Shown: positions 23,170 through 31,397, counted from the first letter of the stretch. The stretch: 33,572 nucleotides of DNA from Armatimonadota bacterium (GCA_013178155.1 JABLXH010000050.1:1-33572), one strand, 5' to 3'. Program-made: numbers and translations. The notes: generated by a model not told the origin, from the sequence alone.

Positions 23170-24000
23170 ATGAATCTACATGTCTATGGTGGGCGTGCCG
23201 GTGCGGAACTGGGCGCCCGTTCACGATTCGTGACCGTCGTGGTTGACGCTCTGCGCGCCAGTGCCACCACCGCTTCCCTGCTGCATTACGGCGCAAAACG
23301 TATTATTGTGGTAGAAACGGTAGAACAGGCCTTCCAGGAAGCCGCGCGTCAGCACGATAGCGTCCTCGCCGGGGAGCGCGGCTGTCTGAAAGTGGAGGGC
23401 TTCGACCTCGGAAACAGCCCTCTGCAACAGGCGCCCAGGAACCTCAGAGCGACTGTTGTTTTCACCTCGTCCAACATGTCACGCTGCTGTGTGGCGGCGG
23501 CAGCGGCACCGGCGGCCCTGCTGGGAACTACTGTCACGGCCACCACCTGTGCCCGTCTGGCCCTGCATGAGGCCCGCTTCCACCAGACCGACCTGATGCT
23601 GGTTCCCGCGGGCGCGGCAGCAGACGAACACCTCCTTGTCCTGGAGGACTACATCGCCTGCGGGGCCATCATGGCCCGCTTGCTGCGACTCGGCGGAGAG
23701 ACCGTGTGCGTGTCCAATGATGCCGCCCGGGCCGCCCTGGACCTGTACTATGCGGCGGAGGCCCGCAACCTGGAAGCCACCTTCCTGGAAACCGCCAACG
23801 GTGCATACCTCTGCCGTCAGGGCTTCGAGGTGGATGTCCGGTTCGCTGCCCGGCTGGACGTGTTCGCCACAGTGCCTCGTGTGAGCGAGACACTCGTCCT
23901 GGCGGACGGAAGCACGGCGGCTGTGCTCACCGCGGGGCAGGTCCATCGGCCGGCTGCCGCTGCGCATGATGCCGTACCAACAGGGCCACCTGAGCCATGA
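23170..24000 (+). CDS. comB: ComB-like 2-phosphosulfolactate phosphatase family protein
   Basis: 276 residues of the ComB family, Mg2+-dependent phosphatases first described in coenzyme M biosynthesis, where they form sulfolactate from phosphosulfolactate. Seen: DALRASATT (26-34), AGERGCLKVEGFDLGNSPLQ (67-86) and VLEDYIACGAI (about 156-166). The usual TTNGT motif is replaced by TSSNMSR (99-105), so catalysis or specificity may differ. GGAGGAG lies six bases before the ATG. Its last 74 bases overlap the convergent MFS gene. No ComA, ComC or sulfolactate gene is in the window; bacterial ComB proteins occur widely without coenzyme M, so the physiological substrate is open. Confidence 0.82.
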   Translation: MNLHVYGGRAGAELGARSRFVTVVVDALRASATTASLLHYGAKRIIVVETVEQAFQEAARQHDSVLAGERGCLKVEGFDLGNSPLQQAPRNLRATVVFTSSNMSRCCVAAAAAPAALLGTTVTATTCARLALHEARFHQTDLMLVPAGAAADEHLLVLEDYIACGAIMARLLRLGGETVCVSNDAARAALDLYYAAEARNLEATFLETANGAYLCRQGFEVDVRFAARLDVFATVPRVSETLVLADGSTAAVLTAGQVHRPAAAAHDAVPTGPPEP

Positions 24001-25120
24001 GCGCCAGTAGGTAGATGGCGCCAGCCAACGGCAGGGAAGCTCGCAGACCCCATGTCTGAGACACCGTTCCTCCGAGGTATGGCCCGACGACGAGCCCCGC
24101 ACTGAGGACCGCTTCCATGGTTCCTGCCAGCCGTCCCGGCCTGTCAGTGGCCTGAATCGCCGCCAGCATGCCCGCCGCATAGGTGATGGCGACGGCAGCG
24201 CCCATGACCGCGAAACAGCCGGCAAACACCCATGGGCTTTCGGTGCCAGTCGCAATGGCCATCGCCACGGCGCCCAGCAGCATGGTGAGAAGCTGCACCG
24301 CGGAGCGATGCTGCCACCGCGTGGTCAGTCGTGTGGCGATGAAAGCAGCCACTTGCCCACAGGCAGCGGCAAACATCACCTTACCCACGGTCAGTGCCGA
24401 GTACCCGAGGTCGTGACCCAGACGCGGGAAGAGTGCCCCGACGAGGCCACGGCCGAAGGACGCGGCGAAGCCGCCCACCCAGGCCATCAGGAGGAAGAGC
24501 ACAACCACGTCGCGGGATACGGAACGCTCGCCGGCCGTGGTCGGTGTCACTGCTGTGGCCGTCGGGGTGCCAAGCACGATGCAAAGGCACGCTGCGGCCA
24601 CACTCAGGGGTACCGCAAAGGCCAGATGGCGGGCGTTGTCCCAAAGCCACCCTGCCAGCAAGGGCCCTACCATCAGTCCGGCACTCCAGCCGATGTTGTA
24701 GTACCCGAGGTACCGGCTCAGCAGACGCTCCTTGCCCCCACTGAGGTCACCCATCCAGGCAGCGAGGGGTGCCCACGTCAAGCCCAGGCCCACGCCGGCC
24801 ATCGCGGCCAGGCAGAGGAGTTGGCCGGTGCTGCTGGCAGCAGACATCAGCCACCAGCTTCCGAGGCTGAAGGCGAAGGCCACGACCTCCACGGCACGCC
24901 GGCCCAGGCGATCAGAGGCGACACCGCCCGCAAGTGACGCCAGCATACCCGTAAGCGATGTCAGGGTGCCGATCAGGCCCAACTGGAGAGGGCTGGCGCC
25001 GAGCTCGATGGCCCGGAACTGCACGACCAGCAGCACACAACTGGCCGAGGCGTCGAAGGCGAAGGCCACCAGTCCGAGGCGTTTGGCCGGCAGGAAGAGA
25101 CGACGCAGGCGAGGGAACAC
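23927..25120 (-). CDS. MFS transporter, second of a tandem pair
   Basis: 397 residues, about 12 hydrophobic helices, of the major facilitator superfamily. The loop 2-3 signature GGVASDRLGRRAVE (about 65-78) is clear. It starts at GTG (25118-25120), eight bases after the stop of the first transporter, with no strong ribosome-binding site, so translation is probably coupled. It shares AIELGASPLxLGLIGT and SDRLGR segments with its neighbour; the two are paralogues from a tandem duplication. Substrate unknown; drug or metabolite efflux is the usual guess. The last 74 bases run antisense to comB. Confidence 0.88.
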   Translation of the reverse strand: MFPRLRRLFLPAKRLGLVAFAFDASASCVLLVVQFRAIELGASPLQLGLIGTLTSLTGMLASLAGGVASDRLGRRAVEVVAFAFSLGSWWLMSAASSTGQLLCLAAMAGVGLGLTWAPLAAWMGDLSGGKERLLSRYLGYYNIGWSAGLMVGPLLAGWLWDNARHLAFAVPLSVAAACLCIVLGTPTATAVTPTTAGERSVSRDVVVLFLLMAWVGGFAASFGRGLVGALFPRLGHDLGYSALTVGKVMFAAACGQVAAFIATRLTTRWQHRSAVQLLTMLLGAVAMAIATGTESPWVFAGCFAVMGAAVAITYAAGMLAAIQATDRPGRLAGTMEAVLSAGLVVGPYLGGTVSQTWGLRASLPLAGAIYLLALMAQVALLVRHHAQRQPADGPAPR

Positions 25121-25128
25121 ACGCAGAC

Positions 25129-26364
25129 TCAGCCGGCCTCATCCTCTGCCCCGGGAGCAGCCACGACGGCAGGCGCTATCGGCCCCATAGCATGCTCCCG
25201 CCGAAACAGCACTGCCTGCACCACTATGGCTGCGGCGAAGGCCGCCGCTCCGGCGACGAAAGATGCCCGGAGACCGAAAGCTTCTCCCAGCACACCGCCC
25301 ACCAGTGGTCCCGCGACGGCGCCCATGCCCAGCACCGCCTCATGCAGGCCGCTACGCTTGCCCCGGCTGCTGGCCTGACCATGCAGCGCGTAGGTCAGAC
25401 TGCTGACATAGGTGACTCCGGCGCAAATGCCGATGGCGCTGAAGGCCACAGCAAACCACAGTGGTGTGTGGACCCACGCCCCAGCCGCCATCCCGGCCAG
25501 TCCGAGCACTTCCGCCGCAACCAGGATGGGCAGGCTGTAGTGCCAGCGAACAGTGAACCGTGCCAGAGCGAAGGCGAGGAGCTGGGCGACGCCCAGGATG
25601 AGGATGAGCGTTCCGACCAGAGCATGGGAATGGGCCAGGTCCAGGCCTAACTTGGGATACAGCGTGCTCACGGTGCCGCGGGCGTACCAGCTAGCCCAGT
25701 TGCCCACCCAGGCCAGCAGCAGGAAGAGGTGCACCAGTCGCGGCGGCGCGGAGACGGACACGGCCGGAGGTTGAGGACCGTTGGCCAGGCGGGCGGGTAT
25801 CGCCAGCAGAATAGCGGCCCCCAGCAGGCCCAGCGCCGTGCCGATTACGAAGGGCAGGACATGGCCGTACTCCCATGTCTGCCCGGCCACCCACGGCCCA
25901 GTCATGATACCGGTGGTCCACGCGATGTTAAACAGGCTCAGGTTGTGGTTCAGCCTCTGCGGGCTGGCGCCACTCAGTTCACCGAGCCAGGCCTGGGCCG
26001 GCGGCCAGAAGAAGGCCAGCGCCGCCCCGGAAAGGGGCGCAAGGGCGACGAGGTGGTAAGGGTTGGAGGCCCGGCCCATCGCCAGCCAGACAGCGGCAGA
26101 TACCACGCAGGCCATGACCGCCAGCGGCTTACGTCCCAGACGATCAGAGACCGTCCCCGAAACGACGCAGGACAGGGCGTAGGCCAGCGAGCCAACAGTG
26201 CCGATCAGACCGAGGACGAGGGGCGAGGCCCCCAGCTCGATGGCCAGGAACTGGGCCCCTAGGACGACACAGGAGACCGCCAGGTCCACCAGCAGGCTGA
26301 CAGCCATGATCCGCTTCGCCGGCGACCAAAGACGACTCCCGAGACCGACCGCCAGGTCACCCAT
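25129..26364 (-). CDS. MFS transporter, first of a tandem pair
   Basis: 411 residues, about 12 hydrophobic helices. Signature VSGTVSDRLGRKPLAV lies in the first cytoplasmic loop (about 68-83), with a GPWVAGQTWEYG-type segment after helix 5. The frame is open 107 codons further upstream, but those codons are antisense-free shadow of the exonuclease gene; the ATG at 26362-26364 gives the expected N-terminus just before helix 1. It overlaps the exonuclease end by eight bases. Paralogous to the next transporter. Two MFS proteins in tandem could form a heterodimer or handle related compounds; substrate unknown. Confidence 0.87.
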   Translation of the reverse strand: MGDLAVGLGSRLWSPAKRIMAVSLLVDLAVSCVVLGAQFLAIELGASPLVLGLIGTVGSLAYALSCVVSGTVSDRLGRKPLAVMACVVSAAVWLAMGRASNPYHLVALAPLSGAALAFFWPPAQAWLGELSGASPQRLNHNLSLFNIAWTTGIMTGPWVAGQTWEYGHVLPFVIGTALGLLGAAILLAIPARLANGPQPPAVSVSAPPRLVHLFLLLAWVGNWASWYARGTVSTLYPKLGLDLAHSHALVGTLILILGVAQLLAFALARFTVRWHYSLPILVAAEVLGLAGMAAGAWVHTPLWFAVAFSAIGICAGVTYVSSLTYALHGQASSRGKRSGLHEAVLGMGAVAGPLVGGVLGEAFGLRASFVAGAAAFAAAIVVQAVLFRREHAMGPIAPAVVAAPGAEDEAG

Positions 26365-27118
26365 TCCCGCGACAGCTCCCGGCAAGCTCGCAGAGTCGGG
26401 GGAAGGCCCACTCGAGCAGCCGCTCCAGGTTCTCGATGTCGGCAGCGTTGTACTGCAGAAGCAGTTCCAGCGCTTCCTGACTGCCCCGACGATACTCCTG
26501 CCAGAGCCAGATAGCATCATCGCCGGCCAGCCCGCGGATAGCCTCCTCCCGGACCAGTCCCAGCGCCTTCTCCACTTGCTTGAGACCGCCGCTGTAACCC
26601 AGTTGTCGCAGGGCGTAACGCAGGTCAATGTGCATGTGACGCCAATCCACAGCCGGAAAGGCGCGGCGCAAGAAGGGCAGGTCAAAGGTGGCGCCGTTGA
26701 AGGTCACCAGCAGGGCATAGCGTTCGAGCTCTTCGGCGGCCTCGTTGAGGTTCTCGCCCCGCACGTAGCTCCTGACCCGTCGCCCATCATAGATGCCTAC
26801 GACCGTGATGGCATTGCGGCCGAAACCGCCATCGGTCTCGATGTCCACGTAGGCCGTGCGGTCTCGGAAAGCAGACCAGGCTCGCCAATGATAGCATGCC
26901 GGCAGAACCTGCGAGAAATAGCAGTGGTCGGCACGCTCGAGGCTGGCCAGGGAATCCGCAGCGTATGAGCGCAGGACCTGCCACCGGGAGGGCGAGAACC
27001 CGGGGGCAGGGGCATGGGCGGCCAGAGCCTCGCGCCAGCCAGCGATGCCGCGCTCCCACAGACGGCGCTCCGTCTGTGGTCCGACGCCGGGAATATGCAC
27101 GAAGGTGCGTTCGAGCAT
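26357..27118 (-). CDS. YprB-type ribonuclease H-like (DEDD) exonuclease domain protein
   Basis: 253 residues. The N-terminus has a helix-hairpin-helix-like IPGVGPQTERRLWERGI (9-25), a DNA-binding or helical-pairing element. The RNase-H-like core follows: AYVDIETDGG (about 88-97) with the first Asp/Glu pair, LVTFNGATFDLPFL (about 136-149), HIDLRYAL and YNAADIENLERL (about 224-235) supply the remaining acidic residues. This matches the YprB_RNaseH-like family (PF13482), whose members are uncharacterised 3'-5' exonuclease-like proteins. The tail ends inside the first MFS gene. It starts 32 bases after ltaE. Confidence 0.85.
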   Translation of the reverse strand: MLERTFVHIPGVGPQTERRLWERGIAGWREALAAHAPAPGFSPSRWQVLRSYAADSLASLERADHCYFSQVLPACYHWRAWSAFRDRTAYVDIETDGGFGRNAITVVGIYDGRRVRSYVRGENLNEAAEELERYALLVTFNGATFDLPFLRRAFPAVDWRHMHIDLRYALRQLGYSGGLKQVEKALGLVREEAIRGLAGDDAIWLWQEYRRGSQEALELLLQYNAADIENLERLLEWAFPRLCELAGSCRGNG

Positions 27119-27150
27119 GGCAAACCTGCTCAGAATCAGGGGCCAGCGGT

Positions 27151-28179
27151 TCAGGTCAGCAGTTGCTGGAGGGCCTGGCAGACGAGCTCCGTGTCGGCGT
27201 CACTGATGTCCAGATGAGTGACAAAGCGAATGTTGTGGTCATCCCTCGCGCTCGCTCTGATCCCATACTCAGCCAACCTCTCGCAGAGCCGTGGTGCGGT
27301 GAGATCGTCGCGGTGGACCGCGAAGTAGATGATGTTGGTCTGAACCGTCTCGAGGTCAATGTTGATGCCCGGGCTGGCAGCCAACACCTCGGCAATCTGC
27401 CGGGCGTGGGCATGGTCCTCGGCCAGGCGCTCAATGTTGTGCTGCAAGGCATACAGAGCCCCCGCCGCGATGATCCCCGCCTGGCGCAAGGCTCCGCCGA
27501 AAAGCTTCCGAGCCTCGCGAACGCGCTCAATCGTGTCGGCTGGACCACAGACGACGGAGCCCACGGGAGCCCCGAGGCTCTTGGAGAAGCAGAACGTGAC
27601 CGTATCCGCCTTGGCTACCAATTCCGCCGCCGGTACTTCCAGCGCCACCTGGGCGTTGAAGATCCGAGCCCCGTCTATGTGGAGCCGAGCGCCGTGCTCG
27701 TGGGCGGCATCGGCCACCGCGCCGATCTGCTCCGCGTTGAGGCAGGTGCCGCCGCAGGCGTTGTGCGTGTTCTCCAGACAGACCAGTGAGACGCGCTGGT
27801 AGTGGATGTCGGGACGGCGGCCCAGGAGCGAGCACAGCTGGTCGAGATCCAGCGCCCCGTGCTTGCCCGGCAGAGGGCGGGCGAGCAGGCCGCAGACGGC
27901 GGCAAACCCACCCCGCTCATATGAGTAGATGTGGGCGGCCTCGTGACAGACGAGCTCCCCGCCCGGCCGGGTCTGAGCGTACACAGCCGTCAGGTTGCCC
28001 TGGGTCCCCGAGGTCACCAGGCACGCGGCTTCCTTGCCCAGCAGTGTCGCACACTCGCGCTCCAGCTCGTTGACAGTGGGGTCTTCGCCAGCGACGTCGT
28101 CGCCCAGCTCGGCATTGGCGATGGCAACGCGCATGGCGTCCGAGGGCAGGGTCTTGGTGTCGCTTCGCAGGTCGATCAT
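27151..28179 (-). CDS. ltaE: Low-specificity L-threonine aldolase
   Basis: PLP enzyme splitting L-threonine/allo-threonine to glycine and acetaldehyde. 342 residues, typical length. Seen: MIDLRSDTKTLPSDAM at the N-terminus, GDDVAGEDPTVNELE (26-40), the stacking His83 (CHEAAHIYSYERGG), LHIDGARIFNA with Asp169, and the PLP lysine Lys200 in TFCFSKSLGAPVGSV. The ATG at 28177-28179 has no good ribosome-binding site. A terminator-like hairpin lies just upstream, so ltaE may be partly insulated from the preceding genes. It is followed by the exonuclease and MFS pair. Confidence 0.95.
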   Translation of the reverse strand: MIDLRSDTKTLPSDAMRVAIANAELGDDVAGEDPTVNELERECATLLGKEAACLVTSGTQGNLTAVYAQTRPGGELVCHEAAHIYSYERGGFAAVCGLLARPLPGKHGALDLDQLCSLLGRRPDIHYQRVSLVCLENTHNACGGTCLNAEQIGAVADAAHEHGARLHIDGARIFNAQVALEVPAAELVAKADTVTFCFSKSLGAPVGSVVCGPADTIERVREARKLFGGALRQAGIIAAGALYALQHNIERLAEDHAHARQIAEVLAASPGINIDLETVQTNIIYFAVHRDDLTAPRLCERLAEYGIRASARDDHNIRFVTHLDISDADTELVCQALQQLLT

Positions 28180-28188
28180 GGCAGATAC

Positions 28189-28226
28189 CCCGACAAAGAG
28201 AGCCGCAGCCTGAACGGCGGCGGCTC
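28189..28226 (-). terminator. Terminator-like hairpin between the two-TM gene and ltaE
   Basis: On the minus strand GAGCCGC (28220-28226) pairs with GCGGCTC (28200-28206), with a further three-base inner pair, and is followed by TCTTTGTC. It begins 38 bases after the stop of the upstream gene. The modest T-tract makes it a weak intrinsic terminator that could lower ltaE expression. Confidence 0.45.
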
Positions 28227-28263
28227 CGGATAGGAAACCCCGAATGGACCGTGGGCTGGTCCG

Positions 28264-28977
28264 TCAGATCTTCCGCGGCTGGATGCGCAGCCAATGCCTG
28301 AGCGTGCAGGCGCTGCAGTAGATCACGTACGCGGCGAGGTAGGCCAGGACCAGCAGGTAGCCCCACCGCAGCCGTGAAGCCTCTACTTCGATCGTCTGCT
28401 GTCCCTGACTGGCGGCGAGTTCGAAGACGACCTTTGGCCCCTCAGTCTTGGTGCTGGATCCGGTAGCCGGCGTCACAGTGGCGTTGGTGACCGTGCCGGG
28501 CATAGTGATCTCATAGATCAGAGACTTGTTGGTGGCCTCGGCAGCCGCGGGATCGCTGTCGTAGAGATAGCTGTAGCCGACAACCTCGTGCCAGCGGTAT
28601 GTCGTGTAGAGCGAAAAGGGGTTCTGGGCAACGTCACTGATCGTTAGCGCCGCCGCTTCGCCGGACTCCGGTAGTGCGGCAATGCGTGCGTCGCGATTAT
28701 ACACGAAATCGTCTTCACGGTTCACAGCCCATGCCATATCCCAGTCTGCGTCGGCACGGACATCCCTGGTCCAGCCCGGGACCTGGTCGCGGAAGTATGG
28801 CGCTGCAACCACGCTGATCTGGCGATGGGCCGAACCGTCCGGCTCGATGGTGAGCGTGAGCACAGTGATGGAGCTGTTCACCAGCAGCGCGAAGGGCACC
28901 GTGGCCCACAGTCCGCGCTGACTGATGGCCTGCAGGAGCGACAGCAGACGATGCCAGGCGCCCCCGGGATCCGCCAT
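28264..28977 (-). CDS. Two-TM membrane protein of unknown function
   Basis: 237 residues. One hydrophobic segment near the N-terminus (about 22-42, LWATVPFALLVNSSITVLTLTI), a hydrophilic beta-rich domain (about 45-200), and a second membrane segment (about 208-226, LLVLAYLAAYVIYCSACTL) before a basic tail. The middle part would lie outside the membrane. GGGAGGAG lies upstream of ATG 28975-28977, two bases after the LapA-like stop; the frame is open 15 codons more, but those overlap that gene. Not recognised as a named family. Confidence 0.7.
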   Translation of the reverse strand: MADPGGAWHRLLSLLQAISQRGLWATVPFALLVNSSITVLTLTIEPDGSAHRQISVVAAPYFRDQVPGWTRDVRADADWDMAWAVNREDDFVYNRDARIAALPESGEAAALTISDVAQNPFSLYTTYRWHEVVGYSYLYDSDPAAAEATNKSLIYEITMPGTVTNATVTPATGSSTKTEGPKVVFELAASQGQQTIEVEASRLRWGYLLVLAYLAAYVIYCSACTLRHWLRIQPRKI

Positions 28978-28979
28978 CA

Positions 28980-29384
28980 CTACTCCTCCCGCGCCGCGAC
29001 GCCACGCCGCAGCCAGAACCACGTGAGTGCGCCACCGAGGATGATGTTCAGGAGAAAGGCAAGGGCCTTGGGTAGCTCCAGTCGCAAGCCCAGGAAGGAG
29101 ATGCGAACCGCCGCCCAGTTCTCGGCCAGCACCACCAGCGAGACCAGCACCGCCAGGACGATGAGGAAGTTGCGGAAGCTCCAGTTGGGTCGGCTGATGT
29201 GCGACAGCTGCCCGCTGACACTGGACCCCACCCGCGACAGAACCCCTGGCTTTCGCTCCGCCATGACCTTGGCTGACGGAACACCGGACTTGGGGGCTTC
29301 GCGCGTCGTGGGCCTCGCCCGCGGAGTGACAGGTGGCGTCTCGGGCCCCAGATCCAGGTCCAGGTCAAGATCGTCGTCGGTCAC
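28980..29384 (-). CDS. LapA-like (DUF1049) membrane protein with acidic N-terminus
   Basis: 134 residues. The C-terminal half carries a LapA/DUF1049-type domain: two hydrophobic segments (about 81-98 and 110-128) joined by AENWAAVRISFLGLRLELP. LapA acts with LapB in lipopolysaccharide assembly control in enteric bacteria; function here is inferred. The N-terminus is an Asp-Leu repeat (DLDLDLDLG) followed by a Pro/Thr-rich stretch, unlike standard LapA. The start is taken as GTG 29382-29384, eight bases after GGAGG; an in-frame ATG five codons up (29397) lacks a good site, and the longer open frame is antisense to the beta-propeller gene. Confidence 0.72.
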   Translation of the reverse strand: MTDDDLDLDLDLGPETPPVTPRARPTTREAPKSGVPSAKVMAERKPGVLSRVGSSVSGQLSHISRPNWSFRNFLIVLAVLVSLVVLAENWAAVRISFLGLRLELPKALAFLLNIILGGALTWFWLRRGVAAREE

Positions 29385-29392
29385 CTGATGTG

Positions 29393-29397
29393 CCTCC
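29393..29397 (-). promoter_or_regulatory. Ribosome-binding site that fixes the LapA-like GTG start
   Basis: GGAGG on the minus strand, eight bases before GTG 29382-29384. It overlaps the alternative ATG, which argues against that ATG being the main start. Confidence 0.6.
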
Positions 29398-29477
29398 ATT
29401 GTCCCAGATCGGCTGCCGAACAAGGCTTGCCCGTCTTGTACCGCGCGGCGCCACAGGAGGGCCTCGTGCCGAGTCGG

Positions 29478-29506
29478 ATTATAGGTGAACCCCAAGGGGG
29501 TGTCAA
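29478..29506 (-). promoter_or_regulatory. Perfect-consensus sigma-70 promoter
   Basis: Minus strand TTGACA (29501-29506), exactly 17 bases, then TATAAT (29478-29483): all 12 consensus bases and optimal spacing. The spacer holds a CCCC..GGGG dyad that could bind a repressor. Transcription would begin near 29471, giving an 87-base leader to the LapA-like gene. The rest of the 241-base divergent spacer (29385-29625) shows no other clear feature. Confidence 0.88.
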
Positions 29507-29625
29507 GCTGACCAGGCTCACCCCGGAGAGACCACGCGCCGCGCCCCGGCGCAGGGGAGAGGCCTGGCGCCGACGAAAGGATTGCAGCTTCCGACAGCTC
29601 AATGGGGCGTCCTGGCCCCTGAAAG

Positions 29626-30993
29626 GTGTGGGCCTTGGCCAACAGCGCAGGCGGCGGGTGGCGATGGGGGTGTGGGGGGTGCGCCGTGGCGACACTGGCG
29701 CTGTGGTCTGCTGCCTGGGTCCTGATCGGCCAGCAGCTCCGACGATCCGACGCGTTCGCCAAGGTGGTCTCCGCGAAGAGTGGCCCCATCGCCTTGGCCC
29801 GCGTACCGGGGGGCGTGGCCCGGCGTGTTACGACCAGCCCGGCCATGATGATCCAGGAGGTGGTCTGGAGTAGTGACTCCCGTTACGTGCTGTACACGGC
29901 GACACCGGAGTTGAGCCTCGGCAAGATCATGCGGGTCAGCTCTGCCAGTGGCAACCCCTTTGACGTCAGTGGCAACAATGAGCGCATGCAGCGCGAGATG
30001 CTGCAGATGATGGCGCCACAGGTTCGCTACTGCGACCTGAGGACACGCGATTCGGGGCAGATCGTGGGAACGTGGCCGCCGCACCTCCACCCGCTGGGCG
30101 ACCTTTCTGTCTCACCCGATGGGCGCTACCTCGCCCTGACGCTGGCTGACTACTCGCAGATCAATAGCGTAGAAGAGCAGTTCGAGGCGCAGCGGGAGGT
30201 CTACGTGGTGCCCCTCCGCAAGGACTTCAGGCTGGGCGAACCCCGGCACATCGGTCAGGCGACGCAGTTCCATTGGCTTCCGGACAGCAGGCGTCTGCTC
30301 TACCTGCGGGATAGCGGCCCACAGGCCGGGACATACGTCGCGAGCGTGGACGGCGGCAAGGCGCGTCTGCTGGACACGGAGCACACCGAGTACAGGCTCC
30401 GAGGCATCGCGGCAGATCAGACCGTCGCCTACTGCACCTTCAGCCGCAAGGGCCGCAACCTCCTGGGGCAAGGGTGGGCCCTGCGTCATCTGGACCTGCG
30501 TAGCGGGAGGTTCCGTGATGTGCCACTGCGCAACGGCCCCTCGCAGTTGCGACCACTGAGGCGCGGCGAGGCGCCATTTGTGCACAGACCCGATGGCGAC
30601 GAGGGCCCGACTCAGATAGCCGCGGTGGACTTCGCCACTGGCCAGGTGCGCTGGCTGCGGCGCGATCTGAAGGGCAGGTTCTGGGGCGCGGAACGATTGC
30701 TGGGAGGGCGAGCTCTGCTGCTGGCAACCTCGTCGGCCAGCGAGACCGGAGACACGCAGACTCAGTTCGCTGTGCTCTCGCTGCAGGACGGCAAGGTGCG
30801 GCTCTTTCCCCCGCTGAGACTACCCGGCCATGCACCGGAGAAGTGGTGGGTCTCACCCGACGGGTTGGCCGTGGCGCTGCAGTCGTCGGGGATGAAGATG
30901 ACGGGGCTGGATCCGTTCAGCATGTTGCGCGAGACCCTCTGGGTCGCGAAGCTCACGGATGCTCGAGCGCTGCTCTCCGGGCAGGGGCAGTAG
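29626..30993 (+). CDS. Exported or membrane-anchored beta-propeller (WD40/TolB-like) protein
   Basis: Up to 455 residues. An N-terminal hydrophobic stretch (about 19-36, CAVATLALWSAAWVLIG) is a signal anchor. The rest has repeated blades with S-P-D-G/S-D-S motifs: WSSDSRYVLYTA, VSPDGRYLALTL, WLPDSRRLLYLR, WVSPDGLAVALQS, as in TolB/PD40-type propellers. The start is uncertain: GTG 29626 has no good ribosome-binding site; GTG at codon 21 would still keep the hydrophobic anchor. A periplasmic binding or scaffold role is likely, with no catalytic residues seen. Confidence 0.78.
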   Translation: MWALANSAGGGWRWGCGGCAVATLALWSAAWVLIGQQLRRSDAFAKVVSAKSGPIALARVPGGVARRVTTSPAMMIQEVVWSSDSRYVLYTATPELSLGKIMRVSSASGNPFDVSGNNERMQREMLQMMAPQVRYCDLRTRDSGQIVGTWPPHLHPLGDLSVSPDGRYLALTLADYSQINSVEEQFEAQREVYVVPLRKDFRLGEPRHIGQATQFHWLPDSRRLLYLRDSGPQAGTYVASVDGGKARLLDTEHTEYRLRGIAADQTVAYCTFSRKGRNLLGQGWALRHLDLRSGRFRDVPLRNGPSQLRPLRRGEAPFVHRPDGDEGPTQIAAVDFATGQVRWLRRDLKGRFWGAERLLGGRALLLATSSASETGDTQTQFAVLSLQDGKVRLFPPLRLPGHAPEKWWVSPDGLAVALQSSGMKMTGLDPFSMLRETLWVAKLTDARALLSGQGQ

Positions 30994-31041
30994 GCCGCTG
31001 CGGTCAACTGTCTCCCGAGCCGCCGCCAGGGTAGCAGGCCG

Positions 31042-31070
31042 TTGACACGCAGGCCAGTTTGCCGTAAGAT
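31042..31070 (+). promoter_or_regulatory. Promoter of the second cold-shock gene
   Basis: TTGACA (31042-31047), a 17-base spacer, TAAGAT (31065-31070). Transcription would start near 31077, giving a short leader of about 38 bases. The leader begins ATCAGTG, a heptamer also found just after the promoter of the first cold-shock gene (13356-13362). Confidence 0.75.
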
Positions 31071-31114
31071 TACCCCATCAGTGGAAAGCCGCGCGAACCC
31101 GGGAGGCGAGCACC

Positions 31115-31366
31115 ATGCGCGGCCGGGTCAAGTGGTTTGACGCGAAGAAGGGCTACGGTTTCATCGAGCGGCCGGGACAGGAGGACGTGTTCGTCCACTA
31201 CTCCACCATTCGCCAGAAAGGCTTTCGGACGCTTGATGACGGCGAAGAGGTGGAGTTCGACATCGTCATGGGTGACCGCGGGCCCCAGGCCATCAATGTG
31301 GTCCGGCTTGGCGGTGGAGACGCCTGGAGCCAATCGGAAACCGTGACGAGCGACGAGCCCTGGTAG
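31115..31366 (+). CDS. Cold-shock domain protein (CspA family), copy 2
   Basis: 83 residues. RNP1 (KGYGFI, 12-17) and RNP2 (VFVHY, 25-29) are intact, with N-terminal [11 protein letters not shown]. An acidic, Ser/Thr-rich tail after the OB fold ends in Trp, as in copy 1. GGGAGG (31101-31106) lies eight bases before the ATG. Strong promoter upstream, hpf downstream. Likely an RNA chaperone; a regulatory link with hpf is discussed under findings. Confidence 0.95.
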   Translation: MRGRVKWFDAKKGYGFIERPGQEDVFVHYSTIRQKGFRTLDDGEEVEFDIVMGDRGPQAINVVRLGGGDAWSQSETVTSDEPW

Positions 31367-31397
31367 GCGTTTCCTGTGACTATCATGCAGACTGGCG

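Noticed and set aside
26365-26685. 107-residue N-terminal extension of the first MFS transporter
   Set aside because: These codons overlap the exonuclease gene in another frame and show no hydrophobic or domain pattern. The ATG at 26364 gives a normal MFS N-terminus.
29385-29846. Long N-terminal extension of the LapA-like protein
   Set aside because: It would cover the perfect promoter at 29478-29506 and part of the beta-propeller gene on the other strand. GTG 29384 has a good ribosome-binding site.
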